This document shows positions 32,021 through 43,719 of a stretch of DNA of 64,000 bases, one piece after another (the stretch's first letter is position 1; every line of letters begins with the position of its first letter). The DNA lies in assembly GCF_001625215.2 (NCBI RefSeq), contig NC_030384.2, positions 25,842,527-25,906,526 on the forward strand, written 5' to 3'. This DNA comes from Daucus carota subsp. sativus (lineage: Eukaryota; Streptophyta; Magnoliopsida; Apiales; Apiaceae). The notes beneath the pieces are model-generated. The model was given only the letters and a program-made list of their open reading frames with translations, had not been told where the DNA came from and ran no database searches. The translations under genes and the position numbers were made by a program.

Positions 32021-34766
32021 CACGGAGAAGAAAATAGTGGCATCTTTACCGAATCAGGTTCATGTGAATGTTTTTGAACGTTGTCCAGAAGTTTGTGAAG
32101 GCAGGTCTCAGTATCAATATAGGGAAGTTGAATCAAATGAGCAGTGGGAAAATACACGTATTCAAATCATTCACGTGCTTGAGAGAATGGAGAAGCGTCT
32201 TGCTGATTTGTCAAATCCAGTTAAGGAAATGTCCTCAAATAAGGTAAATCAGTCTCTTACTACGCCTGCTATTGTCTCCATTGTTGATGGTTTAGATAAT
32301 TTTTGTGGAGTTAAGAATATAGTTGCTGATGATAGTGAGACTTTTAAACAATCTCAAGTATTAGAAACTGGTAAATATGCTCCTGAAGTGTTTGATGTGA
32401 GCCCTCAAGCTGATTCTGTTCTTTTTGTTGTCGAGTCGAGTGAAAAAACGGTGAATAATGATTCTGTCTATCATTTTACCGGGTATGACATGATTCCAGT
32501 TTCTAAGCTTCAGGAAAATGATTACGGTAAGTTGTTTGCCAAAGAAGAGGCCAAGTTTGTTCATGAGAAGAACCAAGATCTACAACCACACTTTCATGGA
32601 TCAGAAAAAGTTGCATTTATAACTCTGGATGCCATAGTAAAATGGCTAAATGAGAGGATACGAGGATCTGCAATCAATGTTCATTTAGGATTGTATAACT
32701 TTGTTGAGTCATCATTTGTCGAGATGTACTCAAGGTGTGGCAAATTTGAGTGTGCCCCAACTGTTTTAAAAACAGTGCTTGCAATACTCGAGTTTGATGG
32801 GTTTGACGATTTTAATTTCGCGACGATCTCAGGCAAGATATCTAAGCAAACTAATGCAAACCAAGATACAGCACCTTTTCCAAGCATAAGTGGGAGTCTA
32901 GGATTTGGGATCCACTTTAAAGAAATCATTGGAGCATCTGAGGGAGACACCACCTCAAAGTTTGATAGCCAACTTGGTAGTGAACCGAATTCCTTGAGTA
33001 AGGAGAAGTCGCACACATCTTTGACGGATATGCAAATGCCTTCAAAATCAGAAGTTGCCAAAGATGGAGCTGCTAACCTGGGGGGACCAACTTCACCACA
33101 GAAACCAGTTTGCAGAAGCACAAAAGAAATAGTCCATGAAAATTGTGAAGGAGAGAGAAGTACTCAGCAAGAACCAGATAAAGAAACCTGTCGGAATTTA
33201 TCTCTTCTGTCTCCTTATGAGAATTCTTCAAGTCATCAGATTCCTCATAATTCAACAGAGGAAGTTAGTTTTTTGGTTAGAAAGGAAAGTACACACTCTG
33301 ATAGTGAACAAAGTATATCTGGTGAAAAAACTGATATTGTGTTCAAGTCTGGAAATTTACAATTGGACAAACTGCTAGTAGATATAGCATGCTCACAGAG
33401 CAACGATGGCGAAACTAGCGAGTTTTCAGGTGATAATCCTGTCCGTATAGACAACAATGATGATGCGGAACCAGCTCAAAGCGGTACACAGTTTGAACAA
33501 ATTTCCCCAACAACAGTGTCAAAGAAAATGCCCCATGGAATAGAGCCTGATGGGGAGACTACGGATGTGACTTCAGAGCTTGTTGCAATACCATCAGATA
33601 TAATGGACACAATTATTGAAGCCACAGGTGATAAGGAACTGCCAGGTCCAAAACGGGTTACAAATGTTGTCAGGCCAAAGTATTTCAAGGGATCAGATGA
33701 AGCGAAGTTGCAACTGCAGCAATCGTTAGTAACTCAACTAAAAGCTGCAGCCATTGATAGACAAAGGGTTGAGACACTCCAATTAAGTCATGCAGATGAA
33801 GGTTCAACCATGGTTGATAAATCAATGACAGTAAATGAAATTTTACCCACCAGCAATTCTGATAGTTTTCAGGAATTAGATGAAACTAATTATCAACTGC
33901 AGCAGGCATCATTATCCCAGGTGAAGACTGGAACTATCAGTAGCCAAAAGATCACCATTTCACAACAAAGTTCTGCAATTGAAAAGAAATCCGACAAGAA
34001 AGCTGCACAAATTGGGAGCAAATTGGGTGCTCTTTCACGGCCAAGCACACTTCCTACTGAGCAAACAAATGGTGGCTGTGGTTTAGTGGTATTTGAGTCG
34101 ATGATGATACATGAAGCATATGTTCTGAATATAATTCCAGAGTATTTGCCTCTCAATATCTCTCGTAAAATGTTACAGCAGAACAAAATACTTAAAGTCA
34201 TCAGAAAGAATCTTGTGAAGAAGTGCATTGAACTGTTCAATGAGATAGCTGAAAACAAGGATGACTATGCCAAGTTCTATGAAGCTTTTTCAAAGAATTT
34301 GGAGTTGGGAATCCAAGAGGACAGTCAGAACATTGCAAAGTTGGCAGACTTGCTAAGGTACCATTCGACCAAGAGCGGGGAGGAGCTGACTAGTCTGAAG
34401 GATTATGTTACAAGGATGAAAGAAGGTCAGAAGGATATATATTACATAACTGGTGAGAGCAAGAAGGCAGTTGAGAATTTTCCATTCCTGGAGAGGCCCA
34501 AGATGAGGGGCTATGAGGTTCTCTTCATGGTGGATGCAATTGATGAGTATGCTGTTGGACAGCTTAAGGAGTATGATGGCAAGAAGCTGGTTTCTGCGAC
34601 AAAGAAGGGCTTGGAACTTGATGCAACAAGAAAATGGAATACAAGCAGCAGCTATATGCAAGCATTGGTGAAAGCTGAATACACGATTTCTTTAAGTTGC
34701 ATCCTTGAGGACAAGGATGTGTTGAAGGAGTGGAGTATGTCACGAATTGGGCTAGAAAATATATAG
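32021..34766 (+). CDS. LTR element 1 open reading frame, 3' part, ending in an HSP90 fragment
   Basis: 915 codons open from the nested insertion to a stop 29 bp inside the 3' LTR. Order of parts: a short helical segment ([10 protein letters not shown]); a stretch with PPR-like character ([19 protein letters not shown], near 32700-32760); a long acidic, S/T/Q-rich region with two related Q-rich blocks ([13 protein letters not shown] and [13 protein letters not shown]); then about 165 residues clearly derived from cytosolic HSP90 (34131-34623), including [21 protein letters not shown] and [17 protein letters not shown]. The HSP90 part lacks about 11 residues normally found between EYL and LPLNIS. 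No polymerase domains. It is unlikely to have chaperone activity: the ATPase domain and dimerisation end are absent. Confidence 0.8.
34131..34623 (+). pseudogene. Captured HSP90 gene fragment (middle/C-terminal region)
   Basis: About 165 codons in frame with the surrounding element ORF. Identity to plant cytosolic HSP90 is very high by recall of conserved motifs: [92 protein letters not shown]. No intron interrupts it. This fits capture from mRNA, although a single exon would look the same. Confidence 0.9.
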
Positions 34767-34985
34767 TGGGCCAACTTATACTCTCGGACTTAGTGGTGAC
34801 TGTTGCAAGCCCAATAGTTGTAGAACATAGACTCGTACTATAAGTAAACATATTACTCTTACTTTGCTGGTTATGAAATGGAATGAATGTTTTTATCTTT
34901 TATTCTCTCTGCATTTTCCTTTCCAGTACTCTTCTTTTATGTTCAGTAGCTTTAATTGCTTGTTCTAGTTGTTAAGATCATGACA
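34738..34985 (+). mobile_element. LTR element 1, 3' LTR (248 bp)
   Basis: Direct copy of 26902-27149, followed by the TSD ATGGA (34986-34990). Confidence 0.93.
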
Positions 34986-36639
34986 ATGGACCATGCATTG
35001 ACCAATAAGATGGTACCTCGTGGCACATCATATCCCTCAATTTTGCAATCAGCTGATGACTCATGGGGAACTAACAATGGTGATGCAGGATATAAACGGA
35101 AAGTCTCTGAAATAATATTTTCTAGATAAGGCAATTTAGATAAATCTGATTCATCCACCAAGTGGTCAAGTCCAAGAACACTGTCTATTTCATCTCTAGC
35201 TTTCCTTAATGCATAAGGATTATTGAGCAAAAGAGACATCGCCCATTCAATTGTAACTACTGATGTGTCTGTTCCGGCAAGTATCATAACCTGCATCAGT
35301 AAATCCTATTTGAAATCAGATCTAACAGTTCATATGGTCAGGACCCGGGGACAACAGAAGATAAGCCCTTACCACCAGGGCTATCCAATCGCGCTCAATT
35401 ATCCCCTTAACTTACTTATGCTATTGAATTTAAATGTCTTTCTAGCTTATATCTTCTTATGAACTTGAGATAACATTTACCAGTTATGCTAATAAGTTAT
35501 CTTGATTACAAAGTTTTGTATTAATTTGGCGAGTGTTAAATGCTAGAATAATTTAGAGTAACTACAACTATTTCTCATATGTTGACTAATCAATTTTTTT
35601 TCTAAAAGCTTCAAGGAAGATCCTGTCACTGATTATATGTACATAGGAAATGAGCTAAGTAAGCGATACTTACTGTCATAAGGCCCTTGATGATGGTATC
35701 AGAGTAGTAATCAGGGTCTGATTTCTGTAGTGACAGCAAATGGTCCACCATGGAATTTTTACTCTGACCACGACGATGCTTATCGATGATATCTTCCAAA
35801 ATCTTGTCCTTCTTTTTGCTCAGAGCCTCAACACCTTTCTCATAACCATCATAGTCAATCCACCTCAACAGAGGCACAAAATCTGCAGCATGTGAAACTC
35901 CTCCTTGTGAAAGCACCTTCAATAAAATTTCTCTTGAATACCTTATCTCTGCTTGATTATCCACATCTTCGCAAAAGTACTTTTCTCCTCCAATCATCCT
36001 CGTTATGATATTAAATGACAACTCCTTCAAGTAAGATTTTATCTCCACTCTTGCAAACTCATTTTGTGAGTTTTTTGACAATCTTCGTAGAAGTTGGTTG
36101 ACTTCATCACGACGAATAGGCAGAAACGTATTCAATCGATTGGTTGAAAATATTTCGAGTGTAGCAAGCTTCCGGAGATTTCTCCAGTGGTCACCATATG
36201 GGGACTGGACCATAGTTGTGTAATTGTAGCCCATGTGCTTTCCCATAATTAGGCGAGGGCGGTTTGCTAGAATTATGTCATTTTTCGTGAAACATTCTTC
36301 CGCAGCAGAGGGGGATGACACAACAACTACAAGGCGTGATCCAAAATGGAGTGAAAAAATGGGGCCAAGATTCTTAGAGAGGTCATGGAAGGTTCTATGG
36401 AGCAAGGGCTTGCCTTTGAGGAGGTAGAGGTGGCCTAATAATGGAAATTTTGGTTTCGGGCTTGGTGGTAAACGGTATGTTTTCGATTTAAAATGAGATC
36501 TGGCTGCAAGAACAATGAACAAAAGGGGGAGAGATGCATATAATAAAAGTTGCAAATTTGCTTCCATAATATAGCTAGGTGTAAGCTTGGATACTTTAAA
36601 GTATTGTTTGAGATATTGATATCTTCAAATATATATATC

Positions 36640-38529
36640 AACATAAATGAAACTAGGAGCCGAAACAGAGTGTTAAGAGCTTAGGTAAGTTGTTGATAGG
36701 ATGTTATGATACTGTTATATATGATAAGTATAATTATTGTTGTGTCTGAAATACCCTGTCGAGTTTGGTGACGCATGCAATGACAAGTTATTGTCTTTGT
36801 TTTTTTGTAATGCTATTCAAATCTTATCCATTGTTGGTTGTAAAATTATTGGTGCTTCTCAGAGTTGTTGATCAGTAGGCAAAAATTGTCAGCAAAATTT
36901 CAATTGCCTTGTGGTTCAGAGGCGTATGGTCAGGATCTCAAATTTCTCAGGCTCAAATTAGGCACATCATACTACAACACTGGTATACATTTAGGGTACA
37001 AAAAATGAAAACTACAAGGACATTTGAAGAAGTTCACTCGAGTTTGGGAGGAAGAAGGGGATAATTACGTTTATGGTATTTTGGATAGAATCTCCCTTAA
37101 AACTAAGCCGCATTACCTATCGTGGGAACCTTTCAAACGTTACACATACCAAGTGGCAAAGTGACTCCAAAGTTTAAAACTTATATAAGTTGGGATGATT
37201 TTTGGTAAATCATGGCAACCCCTAAAATTCATGCCTTTATGTGGAAAGTAGTCCTCAGTATATCCCACTTAAAATAGGGTCTCAATGGGGTAAAATGTAT
37301 GTGGACCATGCCATATTCTGAAAGAGTAGGGAGACTGTTTCCGTGAAAACACTCGGCGGAGACTGTTTCCGTGGAAACTCTCGGCTTAGTGCAAGACAAT
37401 AAATGAATATAAATAGTACCTTGACCCATGATTTTCTTTACATGGGACTAATCTTTGTCGTGAAATCCTCCGTCATTAAATGTATGATGTGAGCCATTTT
37501 CCAAACAAACTCCAATTCGAGGCCATGAAATCCATTCCTTTTATTCCAATATAAAATGGCACTATGTGAAATAATATGTATGTAAGTATAAAAATGAAAA
37601 AAAGGGAAGTGATAAAATATCAATGAACAAACGTTATTGATTGTCTGAACAACAACTTATATGATGATTGTGAAGGCAAGAACCGTGCTCCATTCCGTTC
37701 TTGATGTTTCTTATGATGATGAAACAAAGAAGAGAGCACTTTGGGTGAAAAACAAAACTTGTGGGATACTACTTATTTATAAATCTAGTAAGTTTATTAA
37801 TCATAATATGGTTACGTAGTGAAGAACTTTTCATTTTTAGATACACAGAGTTTATGCAGGGAACTTTGTTACTGTAGGAGCCTACAATAGAACCTGGAAA
37901 ATGGTCTGATATCAGAGAACATTGAATAAACTTGAGACACAAATATACTTCACCGAAGCCAAAAAAAAAAAAAAAAGATTCCCAAGGAGTCACCCTATTG
38001 CACTCCAGTGTGAATATTAATATACTGTCCTTCACTTAGAGTACCTTGATGGTGTGCATAAGTAGTTCAGCGCTATCTGAAAATTAGGATCATACTTTGC
38101 CATTTTTTAGATTGTAAAATATGAAAGTTTAGTTTTACAGTATCATGATAATGATGAATGATGTTAAAATAATAACTTCTAAATATTAGCAGAATATAAT
38201 AGTTAGAACAGATCAAATCCGAAAAACAGGTCTGGAGTAAGTCCTTAAACAACTTAGTGCTATCCCTTATGCAATCTTAAACAGTTTGGATTAAGTGAAT
38301 AATGCTAATGGTAGTTTGCGACCATTACTTCTGTCCTCTATAGTTGTGTTATGTTTTAATATTAACCATAGTAGGGAAACCAAAAGAGCCCTATGTTAAA
38401 GGCATGATAGTGTTTCTGAATCAGAATGCTAGCAACTCTGATTCTGCCAGCCCATTAGTAGTCCTCCTTAGCAGCTTCAAGCCACAACTTCATTTATGAA
38501 AGGGCAATAAAAATATATACATAAATTTA
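36640..38529. other. Upstream region of P450 copy C, mostly non-coding
   Basis: Shares blocks with 10665-11160 and 41220-41480. A short plus-strand piece at about 37021-37160 (reading FTRVWEEEGDNYVYGILDRI) has protein character, but it is broken by stops soon after and has no family I can name. An A-rich tract lies near 37962-37976. Confidence 0.4.
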
Positions 38530-38804
38530 AATATGTAGCGGTGAAGCCAAAGACACCTGATTACTCGATATGTAGAGTTGGATTTGGTTTAGGTCAGGCG
38601 CTGGGTGGACACATGGGGCGACATCGACCAGAAATGGTGGCTAATTCAGGTTCTAGTAAGAGTACTGCAAGTGGTGCTACTACTATTAGTCATGAAATGT
38701 TTAAGTCGATGCTAATTTTTAAGAAAAGTAGTAGTAGTTGTAAAGAATTTGATTTGGATCTCAATTTGATGCCAGAAGATAATTATCTCAAGTTGAAACA
38801 GTAG
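38530..38804 (+). pseudogene. Truncated ZAT-like zinc-finger copy
   Basis: Matches codons of the 1317-1802 gene from VAVKPKT to the C-terminus, including QALGGHM, VLKKSNSSCK-like FKKSSSSCK and the EAR motif LDLNLMP followed by DNYLKL. The first finger and the N-terminus are missing. In the remaining finger the first zinc cysteine is lost (YSIC in place of CSIC). An open frame of 87 codons remains from an internal ATG at 38541, but it has no complete finger. If made, it would be a bare EAR peptide. Confidence 0.85.
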
Positions 38805-39450
38805 ATACCTTGAATTCTCTCTCTCATATGGATCATCTCTATTTTCTTTTTTTAGCTTCAGTTTTAGTAGGAAACAGATTCTTTCACTTATTCTAATATC
38901 TGGTTGCTGAGACTTGTAAAATTGGTTTCGTCATTCTAATTGATTGTTCTAGTCAAGTACAAAAACATGTATTCCGTAAAATAATTACATCTTTTTAGGA
39001 AAGATATATTTATAACAATAATCTGTACAAAAGGAGCACTTTCGTTTCAAGTTTTATAATCCTGAGCCTACAGTTGCTTAAGAAATTTTATCATTAATCA
39101 ACCAATTTTCTCCCCAACTTGTATATATCTTCTTCTCATCTCTTTCATTTTAGGCTTTTAGCTGCCCATATTTTGCATCTAGCTTACCACATTGACATGA
39201 GTCATAAGATGCCTATGCATTACTTTTAAACTTTTCTAAAATGTTTAACAGCTTCTTGTGCTACACATCTGAGAATGTCAAATGCAGACAATATAAAAGT
39301 CTACTGGTTTCCAACGCATACTTGAATGATATTTTTAAATAAAATTCATCTGAAAGAGCTGGGAGTGAACTAGATTGCAGCAAAGTTATAATCCCTGATG
39401 GAACAGCTGGCAACTCTGCCATTCTCAAGTAGTCCAGGTTCTTTGTAGCT
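38805..39450. other. Intergenic, no gene seen
   Basis: 3' flank of the zinc-finger relic and downstream flank of P450 copy D. No conserved frame. Confidence 0.4.
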
Positions 39451-41098
39451 TTAAAGCTGAACTTTGTTTAAAATATCGCGGCTTCTGCACATGCCTTGAA
39501 GTGGCTCAAGTTTAGGCATGGTAAGTCCTCTTCCTTCGGCCAAGTCAATCTCCTTCTCGCTAATTCTCTCCCACTCAAAACATTGAATTAACGAAGCTAA
39601 AGTCAAGCCTACTACACGATGAGCCAGTCCAGCTCCAGGGCAAGACCTTCTGCCCATACCGAATGGCATCAACTTGTATGCCTCAGATACTCCACTTCCA
39701 AACCTCTCTGGCTTAAAACTTAATGGATCATCCCACACCTTTTCATCCCTATGAATGGACCATGCATTAACCAATACGATTGTGCCTCGTGGCACATCAT
39801 ACCCCTCGATGACACAATCAGCTGATGACTTATGTGGCACTAACAATGGTGCTGCAGGAAATAATCGGAAAGTCTCAGAAATAATGTTTTGTAGATAAGG
39901 CAATTTAGATAAATCTGATTCCTCCACCAAACGGTCATGTCCAAGAACAGTGTCTATTTCGTCTCTAGCTTTTCTTAACACGTCAGGATTATTGAGCAAA
40001 AGCGACATGGCCCATTCAATTGTCACTGCTGATGTGTCAGTTCCAGCAAGTATCATAACCTGCATCAATAATTATCCCTTTGATCAGAACTAACAATTAA
40101 TATAACCACTTTATAATATCTTTTCATTCGAATTTGCCATTATATTACTAGTTATATTACTAGTAAGCGATACTTACTGTCATTAGGCCCTTGATGATGG
40201 AATCAGAGTAGTAATCAGGTTCGGATTTCTGCAGTGACAGCAAATGGTCTACCATGGAATTCCTACTTTGATCACGACGGTTCTTATCGATGATATCTTC
40301 TAGAATCTTGTCCCTTTTCTTACTCAGAGCGTCTACACCTTTCTCGTACCCACCATAGTCAATCCACCTTAATAGTGGCACAAAGTCTGCAGCATGTGAG
40401 GCCCCTCCTTGCGAAAGCACCTTCAATATGATTTCCCTTGCATACCTTGTTTCTGCTTGATTATCCACATCCTCGCCAAAGTACTTTTCTCCTCCAATCA
40501 TTCTCGTTATGATATTGAATGACAACTCCGTCAAGTTAGCTTTTATCTCCACTCTTGCAAACTCATTTTGTGAGTTTTTTGACAATCTTCGTAGAAGTTG
40601 GTTGACTTCATCACGACGAATAGGCAGAAACGTATTGAGTCGAGTGGTTGAAAATATTTCTAGTGTAGCAAGCTTCCGGAGATTTCTCCAGTGGTCACCA
40701 TAAGAGGACTGGACCATAGTTGTGTGGTTGTAGCCTATGTGCTTTCCCATTATTAGCCGAGGGCGGTTTGCTAGAATTATGTCATTTTTAGTAAAACATT
40801 CTTCCGCAGCAGAAGAAGATGACACAACAACTACAAGGCGTGATCCAAAATGGAGAGAAAAAATCGGACCCAGCTTTTTAGAGAGGCCATCGAAGGTTCT
40901 ATGTAGTAAGGGTTTGCCTTTGAGGAGGTAGAGGTGGCCTAATAATGGAAATTTTGGCTTTGGGCTCGGTGGTAGACGACGTGTTTTGGACTTGAATTGA
41001 GATCTTATTCCTAGAATAATGAAAACAAGGGGGAGAATTGCATATAATAAAAGCTGCAAATTTGCTTCCATGATATCTGTGGGAGTGAGCTTGGACAA
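39451..41098 (-). CDS. CYP81: CYP81-type cytochrome P450 copy D, intact
   Basis: Two exons, 40178-41098 and 39451-40059, with a GTAAGT donor and a GATGCAG acceptor at the usual CYP81 intron site (just before V-M-I-L-A-G). Counting from the MEANLQ methionine at 41071 the protein has 500 residues, the family norm; a start at 41098 (MSKLTPTDI) would add nine. Seen: hydrophobic ER anchor (about 1-22), hinge [16 protein letters not shown]-helix AGTDTS (303-308), ETFR (360-363), PERF (415-418), and heme loop [11 protein letters not shown] with Cys 438. CYP81 enzymes are ER monooxygenases of specialised metabolism (isoflavone, lignan, indole or other hydroxylations, and herbicide detoxification); the substrate here is unknown. 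It is the only undamaged member of the array. A TATA box lies at 41149-41156. Confidence 0.93.
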
Positions 41099-41148
41099 TG
41101 AAAGTTTTGTTTGAGATTTGAATAGAAAATAACTTTACATATGCACCT

Positions 41149-41156
41149 ATTTATAC
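41149..41156 (-). promoter_or_regulatory. TATA box of P450 copy D
   Basis: TATAAATA on the minus strand, 51 bp upstream of the first ATG (41098) and 78 bp upstream of the MEAN methionine (41071). The longer spacing gives a more usual leader for the second start. Confidence 0.55.
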
Positions 41157-41219
41157 ATATCCACATAAATTAAAGTTGAGACAAGGAGTCAAGAATGAGT
41201 GGTAAGAGCTTAGGTGAGC

Positions 41220-42300
41220 TGCTGATAGTATGGCCTGATATTTTAATGATAAGTTTGAAAATTATTAGGAAGGTTTGGTCATTGCACATGTGTCGGAAAC
41301 ACCCTGTAGAATCTTGTGACGCATGCAATGACAAGTTACACCCTTTGTGTTTTTCATACTTACTTATTGCAGAACTTGTCATTTGTTGGCATTGAAACTA
41401 GTAATTTTTCTCAGAGTGGTTGATCAGTTGCCAGAATAATGTCGGCGTAATGAAATTGCCCTGTGTTTCAAGTACGTCGAGTCAGGAACTGATATTTCGC
41501 ACGGTCTAGTTAAGAATGCCAGAAAATTTAATATGTTTGACGTCGAGGCTCAAGTTCAGTTCAAAACTAAAATAAAAAATATTGCAGCAAAACTGGATAA
41601 GCGCATTACATCTCCCTCTATGTTACCTTACAGTTGATTAATACCAGTTAGATGCAGTTACAGCATAATTTGAAGAATGGGTTAGATGCAATTTATAACG
41701 GTTGAGCCACAGAGGGAGTGCTTCTAGGGAGGCTTGTTCTGCTCTCCATGTTTGATGCTTTCATGTTTAAAGCCTCTCACTCACTGCAAAGGCTCCTTTT
41801 TTGGAATATTTTGTTAAATACTCTTATTTATCAAGGAAATAGACCATAGGTTTTAGATGTTTCGAAAAATCATAATAGTGAACAATGCTCCCTCTTTTAG
41901 AATATTGGATAGACGACAAATAAATACACGAACGTTGAATTGACAATGTTATGTGTTACCATCTCATTCATATGTTGTTCTTTTGTCATCCCCGGATGCA
42001 TCATTTGATTTATGAGGTTGCTTGGCCTAAGGGTGCCCCCAGATGATTAAGCATATTTTCCTAAATGCAGGGGCTGGATCAATTTTTTATACTGTAATTT
42101 GTTTTAACTTGAGGAAAACTCCCTAAGAGCACCCTCAGGTCCAGTTATTTCTTGTCTTTAATAAAATTGTTGTTCTGCATGTTAAAACTAAACATTCATT
42201 TCAAAGGTAGGTGAAAAAGATATTGAAGCACTTGAGTAGTTATTTATTAAAATTTCAAATATAGGAGGGGGAGAATTAATGCATCCAGAAACTCTGTTAG
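41220..42300. other. Upstream flank of P450 copy D, no gene seen
   Basis: 41220-41480 repeats the upstream segment found at 10665 and 36700. The rest is AT-rich non-coding DNA. Confidence 0.45.
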
Positions 42301-42309
42301 GCCATGACT

Positions 42310-43550
42310 AGTCCTCCTTTGCAGCTTCACAACAGAGCTTTGTTTATTATAGGGTAGGCCTTGAACATGGCTTCAAGTGGCTCGATTTTTTGTATCATAA
42401 GCCCTGTTCCTTGAGATAAATCAATTTCCTTGTCGCCACTTCTCTCCCAATCTCAGTATACGCATAGCCAGTGTAAGTCCAGGACAAGCCCCTCGACCCA
42501 TTCTAAATGGTATCAACTTGTAGTCTTGTATGCATAGCATAAAATTCTTCTGTCTCAAACCTCTCCAGCTTAAAGCTCATAGGATCATCCCCCATCTTTT
42601 CATTCTTATGAATGGAGCACACAATAAACAGTACGATTCAGCACCTTTAGGCACATCATATCCCTAGGCCGACGACACAATCAGCTGATACCTTGCGTGG
42701 CAGGCACTAGCAAAGGTGCTGCAGAAAACAACCGAAAACTCTCTGAAATGATATACCCTCGGAAGATACATTTCCCACTCAGTTGTCACTGATGACGTGT
42801 CTGTTCCAACAGGTCTTAACACATGCACCAATATAGCTTAATAAGCTCGGTTAATGAAAATCGGAACTTCAAATTTATGTGTTTATGTTTGAATTAGCGA
42901 TGTGTGACATGGAATGGAAATCCCAATCCCACCTAGAGGAGCTTCTTTCGTTCCTATACCCTTTATTTCATTTTCAGATGCTCATTCTCACTCACAATCC
43001 AAACTAGCCTGGTTAAGCTCCAAAAGGCCCTTGATGAATGATGATTGAAGCGGAGGAGTCATGAAATGCATGTTGCACTAGTTGAAAACTTAATTCCATG
43101 ATTATCTTGAGATAAACTACTAGGCAGATGAAAAAAGAATGGACCACTCCTCAAATAGCAATCATAATTAAGATAAAAATTTAAAGTTTTTAACAAGCAC
43201 TCGTTTCGTTTAATCTTAACTGTTAACTCAAAGATCAAACATTACTAAAAATCGCTGATTTATGATGGTGACTTGCCAGATTCACTTTTCTCCCACAAAT
43301 CACTGCATGATACAAATTCATGATAGTACTAAGGTTAAAAAGCAGCAATTTCACTATCATAAATTAATAATCATAACACATGTCCATAATAGTAAAGTAA
43401 ATGTATTTTCCACACTAATTTTTTATTAATAGAGCTATTTTTAGGATTTAGTATATGAATATGCTCCAAATTATGTATGTGGCTAAGAATACAATTAGAG
43501 TTGGGCTCAGTGGAGGACGATTGTTTTGGAGTATTTGAAGACCAAAGTAA
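42310..43550 (-). pseudogene. CYP81-type P450 copy E, heavily decayed
   Basis: 42310-42826 aligns to exon 2 with many indels: the CATGGCTTCAAGTGGCTCGA end, a damaged heme region (CAAGCCCCTCGACCCATTCT), the PERF region (CAAACCTCTCCAGCTTAAAG), and the GACGTGTCTGTTCCAAC start of the exon. Traces of exon 1 remain at about 43020-43060 (AAAAGGCCCTTGATGA) and 43500-43545 (GTTGGGCTCAGTGGAGGACG, the RLPPSP hinge). There is no continuous reading frame. This is an older event than copies A to C. Confidence 0.8.
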
Positions 43551-43719
43551 ACTGCCATTGGATTATAAAAGTAATGAACGGCTAAGATTGTTTAGTGAAC
43601 AAAACAGTTTTTTAGTTTTATATTGTTTCGTATAGATACGCTCAGAAAAAACGTATATCAGTTCATCATTTATCGATGGAAAAGTATTGTTCCGCATATT
43701 CTCTGAAAATATTATCAGT

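Larger units (their letters stand above)
26902..34985 (+). mobile_element. Non-autonomous LTR retrotransposon carrying an HSP90 fragment (element 1)
   Basis: Complete element: 248-bp LTRs at both ends, TSD ATGGA, and a tRNA-Met primer site TGGTATCAGAGC (27152-27163) just inside the 5' LTR. The purine-rich AAGGAGTGGAGTA stands before the 3' LTR. Without the nested element 2 it is about 3.6 kb. The interior is one long reading frame (start 27180, stop 34766 just inside the 3' LTR) that is broken only by element 2. No protease, integrase, reverse transcriptase or RNase H motif is visible, so it must move by borrowing enzymes. Its 3' part is a captured HSP90 coding fragment. Confidence 0.9.
26590..36567 (-). 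pseudogene. CYP81-type P450 copy C, split by an 8.1-kb LTR element
   Basis: Exon 1 is 35674-36567 (298 codons: MEANLQ start, hydrophobic anchor, RLPPSPKPK hinge). Exon 2 starts at 35290 (V-M-I-L-A-G), runs to 34986, and resumes at 26901 to the stop at 26590. The LTR element sits within the WSIH codons between the K-helix and the PERF region, flanked by the 5-bp duplication ATGGA. Apart from the insertion I see no frameshift or stop: both exon 2 pieces are open, and the heme loop [16 protein letters not shown] and ETFR are all present. The disruption is therefore recent. The LTR stops translation early, so no active enzyme is expected unless the element is spliced out, which I consider unlikely. 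Confidence 0.88.

Noticed and set aside
32361..34661. Minus-strand open frames (up to 146 codons) opposite the element 1 ORF
   Set aside because: They lie antisense to the long HSP90-fusion frame and have no domain; they are shadow frames.
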